DNA from: Halomonas zincidurans B6
GTDB lineage: Bacteria > Pseudomonadota > Gammaproteobacteria > Pseudomonadales > Halomonadaceae
Length of the DNA stretch: 64,000 nucleotides
Assembly (NCBI RefSeq): GCF_000731955.1
Contig: NZ_JNCK01000001.1
Location: 1,984,001-2,048,000, forward strand
Direction of reading: 5' to 3'
The notes beneath the pieces are model-generated. The model was not told the DNA's origin. It ran no database searches and saw only the letters and a list, made by a program, of their open reading frames with translations. Positions 43,720 to 53,076 of this stretch are shown piece after piece. Positions within the stretch are counted from its first letter, which is position 1, and each line of letters begins with the position of its first letter. The translations under genes and the position numbers were made by a program.

Positions 43720-44379
43720 GTGGCGGAGCTTAGAAGTGAAGAAGAACAGCTTGACGCGATCAAGCGCTGGTGGAAGAGCAATGGCACGTCGCTGATCATC
43801 GGCGTGGTCGTCGCCGCGGCCGGCGTGTTCGCCTGGAAGGCCTGGCAGAACTACCAGGATTCGCAGGCCGAGGCGGCCTCGGCGCAGTATCAGCAGTTGC
43901 TTGCGCTGGCCGGCCAGCAGGACCTGGGGGACGAGGCGCTAAGCCGTGCCGAAGGACTGATCGACACCCTGGTCAATGACTACGGCGACACCCGCTATGC
44001 CGAGCTGGCCACGTTGATCCAGGCCCGTCTGGAGATCGTCGATGGCGACCTGGCCGGCGCCAGCCAGGCCTTGCAGCGGGTCATCGACGGCGACGCCGAC
44101 GACTACCTCAAGGGACTGGCGCGGCTGCGTCTGGCACGCATCCAGCTCGCCGACGGCCAGCCCGAGACGGCGCTCGCCACCCTCGAGGCCGGCATTCCCG
44201 CGAGCCTGGCCGCGCCGCGTGCGATCGCCCGCGGCGACGCGCTGGTCGCGCTGGCGCGTAACGACGAGGCCCGCAAGGCCTACCAGCAGGCACTCACGCT
44301 GTCCCGCGAGTCCGAGCAACCGGTCTACGGCGTGCAGCTCAAGCTCGACAATCTCGGTGCGGAGGACGCCACCCTATGA
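43720..44379 (+). CDS. yfgM: YfgM ancillary SecYEG translocon subunit
   Basis: 219-residue single-pass membrane protein with TPR-like repeats facing the periplasm; partner of PpiD at SecYEG. A membrane segment lies at about 24-42 (TSLIIGVVVAAAGVFAW), then helical repeats. The start is GTG with AAAGGAG upstream. It overlaps bamB by 4 nt. Confidence 0.92.
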   Translation: MAELRSEEEQLDAIKRWWKSNGTSLIIGVVVAAAGVFAWKAWQNYQDSQAEAASAQYQQLLALAGQQDLGDEALSRAEGLIDTLVNDYGDTRYAELATLIQARLEIVDGDLAGASQALQRVIDGDADDYLKGLARLRLARIQLADGQPETALATLEAGIPASLAAPRAIARGDALVALARNDEARKAYQQALTLSRESEQPVYGVQLKLDNLGAEDATL

Positions 44380-45536
44380 AACTCGTTCAACTGCTCGCCC
44401 CGACCCTGGCCCTGGCGGCGCTGCTGGCGGGCTGCGCCGGTAACGTCGAGCCGCAGTATCCGCCCAAGCCGCTGACCGATATCGACCGCCAGGTCGAACT
44501 GACCCGCGAATGGAGCCAGGACGTCGGCGATGGCCTGGGCGTGGCCCGCTATCCGATCACTCCAGCGCTGGACGACGACCGGCTGTTTGCCGCCGACCAG
44601 TCGGGCCTGCTGCGCGCCATCGACACCGCAAGCGGCAAGACGCTATGGCAGATCGAGCTCGACACGCCGGTCTCCAGCGGCCTCACCGCGGTGGCCGGGC
44701 AGATCTACCTGGGTACTCGCAACGGTGAAGTGCTGGCGCTGAATCAGGACGACGGCTCGATCGTCTGGCGTTCACGGGTGTCCAGCGAGGTGCTTGCCGC
44801 GCCGCAGCCCAACAGCGAGCTGCTGGTGGTACAGAGCGTCGATGGCGCGGTGACCGCGCTCGATCGTGCCAGCGGCGAGGAGCGCTGGACCTACACCAGC
44901 AACGAGCCGGCGCTGACCCTGCGCGGCACGGGCACGCCGCGGGTCATCAACCAGGTCAGCTTCGCCGGTTTTGCCAACGGCCGACTGGTGACGCTCGACA
45001 ACCGCAGCGGCCAGCCGCTGTGGGACATGCGTGTCGCCGTTCCCTCCGGACGCACCGAAGTCGACCGGCTGGTCGATCTCGACGGCCAGCCGCTGCTGAC
45101 CCGCGACGGACGACTCTATGTGACCAGCTACAACGGCCGCCTGCTGGCGCTCGAGGCGACCAGCGGCGAGATCCTCTGGGAGCGCGAGGCCTCGAGCTAT
45201 CTGACGCCGTTGCTGGTCGGCGACGTGCTGTTCACGGTCAACGAGGACAGCCACGTGCTGGCGCTGGATGCCGCTTCCGGCCGCGTGATGTGGGAATCCG
45301 ACGCCCTCGAGGGACGCAGCCTGACCGCGCCGGCCTTCGTCGACGGGCGCATCGCGGTGGGCGACTTTGCGGGTTACGTCCACCTGCTCGACGCCGAGAG
45401 CGGCGAACTGGTGGGGCGCAGCGAGCTCGGCACGGCGATCAGCCTGTCCCCGCTCGCCGACGGCCAGCGCCTTTACGTGATGGACGACAGCGGCGAACTT
45501 GCCGCCTATCGCCTGAACGAGCGCGCCAGCGACTGA
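44376..45536 (+). CDS. bamB: Outer-membrane assembly factor BamB
   Basis: Lipoprotein subunit of the BAM complex; an eight-bladed PQQ-type beta-propeller. The 386 residues begin with a lipoprotein signal (lipobox LLAGC). Repeats such as LLRAIDTASGKTLWQIEL and VFALD/LLALEATSGEILWER recur through the protein. It is located between yfgM and der as in E. coli. Confidence 0.95.
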   Translation: MKLVQLLAPTLALAALLAGCAGNVEPQYPPKPLTDIDRQVELTREWSQDVGDGLGVARYPITPALDDDRLFAADQSGLLRAIDTASGKTLWQIELDTPVSSGLTAVAGQIYLGTRNGEVLALNQDDGSIVWRSRVSSEVLAAPQPNSELLVVQSVDGAVTALDRASGEERWTYTSNEPALTLRGTGTPRVINQVSFAGFANGRLVTLDNRSGQPLWDMRVAVPSGRTEVDRLVDLDGQPLLTRDGRLYVTSYNGRLLALEATSGEILWEREASSYLTPLLVGDVLFTVNEDSHVLALDAASGRVMWESDALEGRSLTAPAFVDGRIAVGDFAGYVHLLDAESGELVGRSELGTAISLSPLADGQRLYVMDDSGELAAYRLNERASD

Positions 45537-45544
45537 GTCGGCGG

Positions 45545-45572
45545 CCGGCGGGCCCCCTGGCCCGCCGGTTTC
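45545..45572 (+). terminator. Rho-independent terminator of the bamB operon
   Basis: A 10-bp stem CCGGCGGGCC with GGCCCGCCGG and a 4-nt loop, followed by TTTCC, 9 bp past the bamB stop. Confidence 0.75.
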
Positions 45573-45623
45573 CTTCGGTCTAGCCCGCCTCGCAATGAGT
45601 GGGCGTGCGGGCGTCGGCGATGA

Positions 45624-45629
45624 TAGAAT
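45624..45629 (+). promoter_or_regulatory. Candidate -10 box of der
   Basis: TAGAAT in TGATAGAATCGCGCCCC, 56 bp upstream of der and just after the bamB terminator, suggesting der has its own promoter. Confidence 0.5.
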
Positions 45630-45684
45630 CGCGCCCCAGGCATTCGCCTCCCCATTCTGACCCATTTCTGAGCTTCGCCACCCC

Positions 45685-47100
45685 ATGAATCCCGTGATCG
45701 CCCTGGTCGGTCGGCCCAACGTCGGCAAATCGACCCTTTTCAATCGTCTGACCCGCTCACGTGATGCGCTGGTGGCGGACTTTCCCGGCCTGACCCGCGA
45801 CCGCAAGTACGGCAACGGCCAGCTCGGCGGCAAGGAATACACCGTCATCGACACCGGCGGCATCAGCGGCGGCATCAGCGGCGACGAACAGGGCATCGAC
45901 GCCGCCATGGCCGAGCAGTCGCTGCTGGCCATCGACGAGGCCGACATCGTGCTGTTCCTGGTCGATGCGCGCAGCGGGCTGATCCCGGCCGACGAGGCGA
46001 TCGCCAACCACCTGCGGGTCAACCAGAAGAAGACCTGGCTGGTGGTCAACAAGACCGACGGCCTCGAGGAGCACTCGGCGATGGCCGAGTTCTGGACGCT
46101 GGGCCTCGGCGACCCTCACCCGATCGCGGCGAGTCACGGGCGCAACGTAACCACGCTGATCGACGAGGTGCTGGCGCCCTTTCCCGAGCGCGAGGAGAAC
46201 GCGCCGCCCCCCGACGCCGAGCGCGGCATCCGCATCGGCGTGATCGGCCGGCCCAACGTCGGCAAATCGACGCTGGTCAACCGGTTGCTCGGCGAGGAGC
46301 GCGTGGTGGTGTTCGACGAGGCCGGCACCACCCGCGATGCCATCGAGATCCCCTTCGAGCGTCGTGGACGGCGCTACGTGCTGATCGACACCGCCGGGGT
46401 GCGGCGGCGCAAGAACGTCAGCCTGACCGCCGAGAAGTTCTCGATCATCAAGACCCTGGACGCGATCAAGGAATGCCACGTCGCGGTGATGGTGCTCGAC
46501 GCCCGCAGCGGTCTGGTCGAACAGGACCTGCACCTGCTCGACTACGTGCTCAACTCGGGGCGCGCGCTGGTGCTGGCGGTCAACAAGTGGGACGGCCTGG
46601 AAAGCGAACAGCGCGACAAGATGCGCAGCGAGATCAAGCGCCGGCTGGGCTTCGCCGACTACGCCGACCTGCACTTCATCTCGGCGCTGCACGGCACCGC
46701 GGTGGGCGATCTCTACCCGTCGATCGAGCGCGCCTTCAAGGCCGCCACCGCCCACTGGTCGACCAACCGCCTGACCACCCTGCTGCAGGACGCGGTCAGC
46801 GAGCACCAGCCGCCGCTGGTCCACGGCCGGCGCATCAAGCTGCGCATGGCCCACCAGGGCGGCAGCAACCCGCCGATCATCGTCGTCCACGGCAACCAGA
46901 CCCAGGCGCTGCCGGAAGCCTACAAGCGCTACCTGACCAACACCTTCCGCAAGGTGCTCAAGGTGCGCGGCACGCCGATCCGCTTCGAATTCCGCTCCGG
47001 CAACAACCCCTACGACCCCGACGCCGGCGCCAGCGACCGCGAGAAGGCCAAGAAGCGCGAACTCGGACGCAGCCGCGAAGCGCGCAAGAACCGCCGCTGA
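45685..47100 (+). CDS. der: Ribosome biogenesis GTPase Der (EngA)
   Basis: Essential tandem-GTPase acting in 50S assembly. The 471 residues have two G domains, each with a [10 protein letters not shown]-loop (residues 8-16 and about 190-198), DTGG/DTAG G3 motifs and NKTD/NKWD G4 motifs. A KH-like C-terminal domain follows (about 385-450: [16 protein letters not shown]). It is convergent with the DUF815 gene, 21 bp apart. Confidence 0.97.
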   Translation: MNPVIALVGRPNVGKSTLFNRLTRSRDALVADFPGLTRDRKYGNGQLGGKEYTVIDTGGISGGISGDEQGIDAAMAEQSLLAIDEADIVLFLVDARSGLIPADEAIANHLRVNQKKTWLVVNKTDGLEEHSAMAEFWTLGLGDPHPIAASHGRNVTTLIDEVLAPFPEREENAPPPDAERGIRIGVIGRPNVGKSTLVNRLLGEERVVVFDEAGTTRDAIEIPFERRGRRYVLIDTAGVRRRKNVSLTAEKFSIIKTLDAIKECHVAVMVLDARSGLVEQDLHLLDYVLNSGRALVLAVNKWDGLESEQRDKMRSEIKRRLGFADYADLHFISALHGTAVGDLYPSIERAFKAATAHWSTNRLTTLLQDAVSEHQPPLVHGRRIKLRMAHQGGSNPPIIVVHGNQTQALPEAYKRYLTNTFRKVLKVRGTPIRFEFRSGNNPYDPDAGASDREKAKKRELGRSREARKNRR

Positions 47101-47121
47101 GCGGCGATCCCCGCGCCGGGC

Positions 47122-47982
47122 TCAGCGCTCCGGCGCGCTGCCTACCCAGTAACAGGCGAACTGCCAGGCGGCGCGCCCGCTGCGCACTCCGCGCAGCGTG
47201 GCGTAGCGGATCGCCTCGCCCCGCGCGGCCTCGTTCCAGCATCCCTCATCGGCGAGCTGCGCCACCCAATGGCGACAGGCCTCTAGGTAACTGTCCTGGT
47301 TGAACGGATGGAACGCCAGCCACAGGCCGAAGCGATCCGACAGCGAGATCTTCTCCTCGACGGCGTCGCCGTGATGCAGCTCGCCGTCGACCAGCCGCGA
47401 GGCGTCGTTGTCGCCGATCGCCTCGGGCAGCAGATGGCGGCGGTTGGACGTGGCATACAGCAGCACGTTCTCCGGCGGCCCGGTGAGGGTGCCGTCGAGC
47501 ACGCTCTTGAGCGCCTTGTAGGCGTCGTCGTGGCCCTCGAACGACAGATCGTCGCAGTACACCACGAAGCGATGGCGGGTATCGCGCAGCCGCTGGACCA
47601 TCGCCGGCAGGCCGACCAGATCGTGGCGATCGACCTGGATCAGCCGCAACCCTTCGCCGGCCAGACTGTTGAGCAGCGCGCGTACCATCGACGACTTGCC
47701 GCTGCCCCGCGCGCCCCACAGCAGCGCGTGGTTGGCCGGCCGGCCGTGCAGGAACGCCCGGGTATTGGCGAGCAGCGCCTGCTTCTGGCGTTCGACGCCG
47801 ATCAGGTCGTCGAGCCTGACGTCGTCGCGGGTGGCGACCGGAATCAGCTGGCCGCCCAGCGCGTTGCGCTGCCATAGCGCGGCGATATCGCGCTCCCAAT
47901 CGACCGCCGGGGCCGGCGGCGGCAGGGCCTCCTCGAGCCGGTCGAGCAAGCGATGCAGGCGCTGTGCGAGCTCGGCATCCAT
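47122..47982 (-). CDS. DUF815-family AAA-like ATPase
   Basis: 286-residue P-loop ATPase of the DUF815 family. The Walker A motif GARGSGKSS is near residue 95; the Walker B-like VVYCDDLSFE is near 142. It also has LLYATSNRRHLLPE and the C-terminal SDRFGLWLAFHPFNQDSYL, typical of this family. Its role is unknown. Start at 47982 with GAGGAG upstream. It lies between der and the second intron copy. Confidence 0.88.
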   Translation of the reverse strand: MDAELAQRLHRLLDRLEEALPPPAPAVDWERDIAALWQRNALGGQLIPVATRDDVRLDDLIGVERQKQALLANTRAFLHGRPANHALLWGARGSGKSSMVRALLNSLAGEGLRLIQVDRHDLVGLPAMVQRLRDTRHRFVVYCDDLSFEGHDDAYKALKSVLDGTLTGPPENVLLYATSNRRHLLPEAIGDNDASRLVDGELHHGDAVEEKISLSDRFGLWLAFHPFNQDSYLEACRHWVAQLADEGCWNEAARGEAIRYATLRGVRSGRAAWQFACYWVGSAPER

Positions 47983-48020
47983 TCAGGCTATCTCCTCTGT
48001 GAACGTTAATTGTGAATAAT

Positions 48021-48077
48021 TCACCTAAGGGTACGGGCCTTGATGACCCACCGAGACAGGCGCTTGAGGTTTCGATA
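48021..48077 (-). pseudogene. Possible C-terminal coding remnant after intron copy 2
   Basis: Directly after the intron 3' end the minus strand reads (Y)RNLKRLSRWVIKARTLR and stops. It resembles a protein end more than random sequence, but it is only about 18 codons and I do not recognise it. Confidence 0.25.
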
Positions 48078-48109
48078 GGGGTCGGGAAGGCTTTGCCTCC
48101 CCGCCCTCC

Positions 48110-48142
48110 GAACCGTGCGTGCGGTTCTCCCGCACACGGCTC
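48110..48142 (-). ncRNA. Group II intron domain V, copy 2
   Basis: Identical 33-nt domain V hairpin to that at 29610-29642. The downstream linker differs by three bases. Confidence 0.85.
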
Positions 48143-48156
48143 TCCAGTCGATGGTT

Positions 48157-49272
48157 TCAACATCGTGATTGGCTCGCTTGCTGCCAGGCTTCGGCTAGGG
48201 TGAAAAGCCCGGCAGCGGCGAAGAACCTATTGGGCCAACGTCGCGTGTCTGTTCCGGTGTTGCCACGCCCAGGGCGTTTCTCCTGCTTGCGCAGGATGGC
48301 GCGAAGCCGTCGGCGGATGAAGCCATCCAACGGCCGGAACGTTGTCCGATAGGCGTGTCGGAAGTAGCCGAACCAGCCTCTTAGCAGAGGATTGAGTGAG
48401 GCGATGATCTGCCGCAGACTCTTGCCTTCCGTCCGCCGCGTCTTGCTTCTCACCTTGTCCTTGAAGGCTCTGAGACTCTTCCTACGTACCCAGCGCTTTC
48501 CCGCCTCGAAGCGGTAGCCCAGGAAGTCGAAGCCCTCGCCGCGTTGTCGACAGTCACCGATATGGGGCTTGTCGGGGTGCAGGGTCAGGCCATTCGTCAT
48601 CACCCAGTCCTGCACGTGGGCCAGGGCCTGCCGGGCCTCCTGCTCGCTGTAACAGAGGATGACAAAGTCGTCGGCATACCGCACCATGCGATAGCCGCGC
48701 TGGGTCATCTCCTGGTCCAGCGGGTGCAGGTAGAGATTCGCCAGCAAGGGGCTGATGATCGCTCCTTGCGGCGCTCCCGCGGTGGGGCTCCAGCAGTTCA
48801 TCTCGCTAACGATGTCCTGCGTCAGCCAGGCACGCAGCAGTGACAACAACCGACCATCGCTGAGCCGTTCCTCAACACGGCTCATGAGGCGGTCATGCGG
48901 GATGCTGTCGAAGTAACCCTGCAGGTCGGCGTCGACCCCCCAGGTCATGCCGGCCTTGAGGCCATCATCGACGGCCCGCAAGGCGTCCTTGCAGCCTCTT
49001 CCTGGTCGGAAGCCATAGCTCATCGGCAGGAACTCGTGCTCGAGAATCGGTTCGATGACACGCTTGAGCGCCGCCTGAACGATGCGGTCCTTGACGGTAG
49101 GGATACCCAACGGGCGTGTCTTGCCGCCGCCCTTGGGGATCTCGATCCGCCGCACCGCCTGTGGGCGGTACCGCCCCGCCGCCAGGTCGGCCTGGAGCTC
49201 CTCAAGGTGGCGTCCGGACTGCGCGGCGAAGCGTGACACGCTTTGCCGATCGACCCCCGCTGTAGACGCACC
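48157..49272 (-). pseudogene. N-terminally truncated group II intron reverse transcriptase (RT-B, copy 2)
   Basis: Open frame retaining [65 protein letters not shown], catalytic [10 protein letters not shown] and the maturase region. About 40-60 N-terminal residues are replaced by unrelated sequence (the open frame runs on to 49341). Without its ribozyme 5' half, the element cannot splice; the protein might still be made. Confidence 0.85.
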
Positions 49273-49358
49273 GGAAATCGCTGAATGGCGGGGCGCTCGA
49301 CCTGTAGCGGACGCGAGGTGCATGGTACAACGTATTTTCATTCGCTAGCGGAACGCCC

Positions 49359-49736
49359 ATGACACGTACCCGACACGATCGTCCCGGCCTGCAGATACGC
49401 CTGGTCGCCGACCGGGACGTGGTGCTGGGCCCCGGCAAGGCGGCGCTGCTCGAGGCGATCGACGCCAGCGGCTCGATCGCCGCCGCGAGCCGGACCCTGG
49501 GCCTGAGCTACAAGAAGGCCTGGCAACTGATCGATACCATGAATCGCCATCTGCCCGGGCCGGTCGTGACGACCGCCAGCGGCGGCAACCAGCGGGGCGG
49601 CGCCGGACTGACCCCGCTGGGTCGCGAGGTGGTCGAGCGCTATCGCGCGCTGCAACGCACGCTCGATGCCGCCCACTGCGAGGAAGCCAGGTCCTTGCTG
49701 GCGCTCGTCGACCGGCGCCAGGCCACGCCGCACTGA
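49359..49736 (+). CDS. modE: Single-domain ModE-type molybdate regulator
   Basis: 125-residue LysR-like winged-helix DNA-binding domain of ModE: LGPGKAALLEAIDASGSIAAASRTLGLSYKKAWQLIDTMN and TTASGGNQRGGAGLTPLGREVVERY. The C-terminal molybdate-binding TOBE/Mop domains of E. coli ModE (~260 residues) are absent, as in other short ModE proteins. It precedes modABC on the same strand. Confidence 0.92.
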   Translation: MTRTRHDRPGLQIRLVADRDVVLGPGKAALLEAIDASGSIAAASRTLGLSYKKAWQLIDTMNRHLPGPVVTTASGGNQRGGAGLTPLGREVVERYRALQRTLDAAHCEEARSLLALVDRRQATPH

Positions 49737-49770
49737 GCGTCATTCCATGCGGGCTTGGCTCCACGTGGGC

Positions 49771-49799
49771 TTGGCAAGTCGCGCTGCGCATTCTACAGT
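49771..49799 (+). promoter_or_regulatory. Promoter of modABC
   Basis: TTGGCA (49771-49776), 17-bp spacer, TACAGT (49794-49799), 39 bp before the modA ATG. Confidence 0.55.
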
Positions 49800-49804
49800 G
49801 AACC

Positions 49805-49828
49805 CGCTATATCCATTTATACATAACG
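49805..49828. promoter_or_regulatory. ModE-box-like operator
   Basis: Imperfect 24-bp palindrome: CGCTATAT, spacer, ATACATAACG. It closely resembles the known ModE site (CGnTATAT half-sites). It sits just downstream of the modA -10 box, over the expected transcription start, so bound ModE should repress. Confidence 0.75.
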
Positions 49829-49837
49829 GAATTCACC

Positions 49838-50677
49838 ATGGCCACCCTGCCGGCAAGAGTCACCCACCCGCGTTGCCGCCCTTCACTGCCGGGCATCGCC
49901 GGGCCGTGGCTGCTCATCGCCGTGCTCATGGCGGCACTCGGCCTGGCCCCGACGGCACGCGCCGAAACCAGCGTGTACATCTACGCCGCGGCATCACTCG
50001 GCGACGCGCTGGACGCGGCCATCGCCCGCTACGAGGCCCGCCGCGGGGTGGACATCGTGCCGGTCTACGCCGCCTCCTCGACCGCCGCACGCCAGATCGC
50101 CAACGGCGCCCCCGCCGAGCTGTACTTCTCCGCCAACGAGCGCTGGATGGATTGGCTCGGCGGACAGGGCATCGCGCTGACCGAGCGCAGCGACCTGTTG
50201 CACAATCAGCTGGTGCTGATCGCTCCGCGCGACGGCGACACTCGGCCCATCACCCTGGGCGCCGGGAACGCGCTGGCGGCGCGGCTCGGCGATGGACGCC
50301 GCCTGGCGGTGGGCGATCCCGCCCACGTCCCGGCCGGCATCTACGCCAAGCAGGCCCTGCAGTCGCTGGGCGAATGGCAGGCGCTGAAGCCGCGCCTGGC
50401 GCGGGCCGACAACGTGCGCGCCGCGCTGGCGCTGGTCGAGCGCGGCGAGGCGCCGCTGGGCATCGTCTATCAGACCGACGCCCGCGCCAGCGACCGGGTC
50501 CGCGCACTCGCCACCTTCCCCGCCGACAGCCATACGCCGATAACCTACCCGCTGGCGCTGGTCGGCGAGTCGCCCAGCGACGCGGCCCGGAATTTCCGCG
50601 ACTGGCTGGCCAGCGAACAGGCGTTGGCGATCTTCAAGGACTTCGGCTTCGCCACGATCAAGCCGGGCGAGCGCTGA
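49838..50677 (+). CDS. modA: Molybdate ABC transporter substrate-binding protein
   Basis: Periplasmic molybdate/tungstate-binding protein, 279 residues with a long signal peptide (cleavage near ARA-ET, about residue 42). It shows VYIYAAASLGDALDAA, YAASSTAARQIANGAPAELYFSAN, GDPAHVPAGIYAKQAL and GIVYQTDA, the family's oxyanion-binding segments. First gene of modABC. Confidence 0.95.
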   Translation: MATLPARVTHPRCRPSLPGIAGPWLLIAVLMAALGLAPTARAETSVYIYAAASLGDALDAAIARYEARRGVDIVPVYAASSTAARQIANGAPAELYFSANERWMDWLGGQGIALTERSDLLHNQLVLIAPRDGDTRPITLGAGNALAARLGDGRRLAVGDPAHVPAGIYAKQALQSLGEWQALKPRLARADNVRAALALVERGEAPLGIVYQTDARASDRVRALATFPADSHTPITYPLALVGESPSDAARNFRDWLASEQALAIFKDFGFATIKPGER

Positions 50678-50684
50678 TTCCGTC

Positions 50685-51386
50685 ATGCCGCCACTTTCGG
50701 AAGTCGAGCGCGAGGCCATCGCCATCAGCCTCAAGGTCGCCGGCAGTGCGGTGGGCTGGATACTGCTGCCGGGCATCGCTCTGGCCTGGCTGCTGGCGCG
50801 TCGCGATTTTCGCGGCAAGGCGCTGCTCGACGGCATGCTGCATCTGCCGCTGGTGCTGCCGCCGGTGGTGGTCGGCTATCTGTTGCTGCTCTCGCTCGGC
50901 CGTCAGGGCTGGCTGGGCCAGTGGCTGGATCGACTGTTCGGGATCAGCCTGCCGTTCACCTGGCAGGGCGCGGCGATCGCCGGCGGGATCATGGCGTTTC
51001 CGCTGCTGGTGCGCGCGGTGCGGCTCTCGCTGGAGGCCGTCGATCCCAAGCTCGAGGCCGCCGCCAGCACCCTGGGCGCCAACCGCTGGCGGGTGCTGGC
51101 GACCATCACCCTGCCGCTGGCGCTGCCCGGGGTGATTACCGGCACCCTGCTGGCCTTCGCCCGGGCGCTGTCGGAATTCGGCGCCACCATGACCTTCGCC
51201 GCCAACATCCCCGGCGAGACGCGCACCCTGCCGCTGGCGCTGTACAGCCTGATCCAGACCCCCGGCCAGGAGGCCGCCGCCGCTCGGCTGAGCGTGCTGT
51301 CGATCGCCATCGCCATGCTCGCACTGCTGGCCTCGGAGTGGCTGGCCCGGCGCGCCCGGCGACGCATCAGCGAGCGCGACGGATGA
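50685..51386 (+). CDS. modB: Molybdate ABC transporter permease
   Basis: 233-residue inner-membrane permease with five to six hydrophobic segments and the EAA loop EAAASTLGANRWRVLATITLPLALPGV that docks ModC. HLPLVLPPVVVGYLLL near the N-terminus is typical. It starts 7 bp after modA and overlaps modC by ATGA. Confidence 0.95.
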   Translation: MPPLSEVEREAIAISLKVAGSAVGWILLPGIALAWLLARRDFRGKALLDGMLHLPLVLPPVVVGYLLLLSLGRQGWLGQWLDRLFGISLPFTWQGAAIAGGIMAFPLLVRAVRLSLEAVDPKLEAAASTLGANRWRVLATITLPLALPGVITGTLLAFARALSEFGATMTFAANIPGETRTLPLALYSLIQTPGQEAAAARLSVLSIAIAMLALLASEWLARRARRRISERDG

Positions 51387-52525
51387 GCCGCCTGCACGAC
51401 GCCGGCTCGGGGGGGCTGGCGCTCGACGTGACCCAGCGCCTCGGCAACTTCGAACTGGCGGCCGAGCTGGCGCTGCCGGCCAGCGGCGTGACCGCGCTGT
51501 TCGGCGCTTCGGGCAGCGGCAAGACCAGTCTGCTGCGGCTGATCGCCGGTCTCGACAGCCCCGACAGCGGGCGTATCCGACTCGCCGGCGAGACGCTGGT
51601 CGATACCCGGCGCGGCGTGTTCGTGGCCGCGCATCGCCGCCGCCTGGGGGTGGTCTTTCAGGAAGCCCGGCTGTTCCCGCATTACCGGGTACGCGGCAAC
51701 CTGAGCTACGGCATGCCGCGCGCCAATCGCCTGCCGGGTGGCGCTGCGAGCGCCAATTTCGAGACCGTCGTCGCGCTACTGGGCATCGGGGCGCTGCTGG
51801 ATCGCCTGCCCGGCACCCTCTCGGGCGGCGAGGCACGCCGGGTGGCGATCGGCCGGGCGCTGCTGAGTCAGCCACGCATGCTGCTGCTGGACGAGCCGCT
51901 GAGCGGGCTCGACGCGCCGCGCAAGCGTGAGCTGTTGCGTTACATCGGCGAGTTGGCGAGGCGCGTCGACATTCCCATCCTGTTCGTCAGCCATGTCCCC
52001 GAGGAACTCACCGCGATCGCCGATCACCTGGTGGTGCTCGAACACGGCCGGGTGCGCGCGCAGGGCCGCCTCGAGGAGCTGTTGCTGCGCTTCGACCTGA
52101 CCGAGCAGTTGGGCGGCTTCGATGCCGCCTCGCTGCTCGAGGCGCACCTGGCCGACCATGATGAGCGCTATGCGCTGAGCACGCTGCGCCTCGCCGACGG
52201 CCAGACGCTGACCGTGCCCCGGGTCGATGCGCCATTGGGCGTCCGGCTGCGCCTGCGCGTGCCGATCCGCGATGTCGCGCTGGCCCTGACGCCCCTCGCG
52301 CACACCAGCTTCCGCAATCAGCTCGCGGCCAGCGTCGAGCGCATCGACCGACCGGACAGCGAGCGGGCCGGCGAACAGAGCGCCGTCGAGGTAGGCCTGC
52401 GCCTCGGCGAGCAACCGCTACGCGCGCGCCTGACGCGCAAGTCCCTCGACGAACTGGGGCTCGAGGAAGGCATGCCGGTGGTCGCGCTGGTGCGCAGCGT
52501 GGCCTTCGCCGAACGGCTGACATGA
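51383..52525 (+). CDS. modC: Molybdate ABC transporter ATP-binding protein
   Basis: 380-residue ATPase. Walker A is GASGSGKT at 41-48, the Q-loop is in VVFQEARLFPHYRV, the signature is LSGGEARRVAIGRALL, and Walker B is MLLLDEPLSGLDAPRK. The C-terminal third (about 300-380) is the TOBE/Mop domain expected in ModC. Confidence 0.96.
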   Translation: MSRLHDAGSGGLALDVTQRLGNFELAAELALPASGVTALFGASGSGKTSLLRLIAGLDSPDSGRIRLAGETLVDTRRGVFVAAHRRRLGVVFQEARLFPHYRVRGNLSYGMPRANRLPGGAASANFETVVALLGIGALLDRLPGTLSGGEARRVAIGRALLSQPRMLLLDEPLSGLDAPRKRELLRYIGELARRVDIPILFVSHVPEELTAIADHLVVLEHGRVRAQGRLEELLLRFDLTEQLGGFDAASLLEAHLADHDERYALSTLRLADGQTLTVPRVDAPLGVRLRLRVPIRDVALALTPLAHTSFRNQLAASVERIDRPDSERAGEQSAVEVGLRLGEQPLRARLTRKSLDELGLEEGMPVVALVRSVAFAERLT

Positions 52526-52550
52526 ATCCGCGTCGCGCAGACATGCAAGA

Positions 52551-52577
52551 ACGGCCGCCGGAATGTCCGGCGGCCGT
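52551..52577. terminator. Hairpin between modC and the phasin gene
   Basis: Perfect 12-bp inverted repeat (ACGGCCGCCGGA) with a 3-nt loop, between the convergent modC and phasin genes. On the minus side it is followed by TTCTTG, so it better serves the phasin gene. Confidence 0.7.
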
Positions 52578-52624
52578 CGATACGACGTCCGGCGCAAGCG
52601 TCGGCGTCAAGCTATTCGAGGCGC

Positions 52625-52996
52625 TTACTTGGTCTTGCTGGCGGCGGTCTTGCTGGCCGTCTGAATGTTGTCCTCGACCAGCTTCTGGCTCTTCTGAGCG
52701 AAGTCCTGGTTCAGGGCAACGACCTTCTCGGCGTCGTCCTTGAAACGCTCGCCCAGATCCTTGGCCGTCTTCTGCTGCTGCTGGACGTAATTGCGCAGGC
52801 CTTCGGCATCGCGTACGTCGAGCATCGAGCGGGCCTGACCCAGGTAGGTGTCGGTGCAGGCCTTGGCGAAATCGAGCTGGGTGTTGAGCACCTTCTCGGT
52901 GTAATCCACGGTCATTGCCGCGTAGGCGCGCGCCGGGCCGAGGAACATCGATTCCAACTGCTGGGTTGCCTGGTCGAAATTGTTGCTGGTCGCCAT
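52625..52996 (-). CDS. Phasin family protein (PHA granule-associated)
   Basis: 123-residue amphipathic helical protein of the phasin_2 type: FDQATQQLESMFLGPARAYAAMTVDYTEKVLNTQLDFAK, a glutamine-rich middle and an Ala/Lys/Thr tail (ASKTAASKTK). Phasins coat polyhydroxyalkanoate granules. It is preceded by two PhaR-like operators. No PHA synthase gene lies in the window. Confidence 0.9.
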   Translation of the reverse strand: MATSNNFDQATQQLESMFLGPARAYAAMTVDYTEKVLNTQLDFAKACTDTYLGQARSMLDVRDAEGLRNYVQQQQKTAKDLGERFKDDAEKVVALNQDFAQKSQKLVEDNIQTASKTAASKTK

Positions 52997-53076
52997 GATT
53001 CACCTCCGTGAGTGATGGTTGGCTAAACTCGGAGGGTTGCTCTGAAGCACCTTTGCTCAAAGGGCTTCGACCTCCG

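Larger units (their letters stand above)
48074..49272 (-). mobile_element. 5'-truncated group II intron, copy 2
   Basis: Bases 48074-49243 match 29577-30743 at over 99% with a 3-nt indel. Beyond 49243, native reverse transcriptase sequence continues for about 10 codons (TAGVDRQ), so this copy is cut slightly farther 5' than copy 1. The ribozyme domains I-III and the reverse transcriptase N-terminus are missing. The exact 5' boundary is uncertain; modE starts about 90 bp beyond it. Confidence 0.85.
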
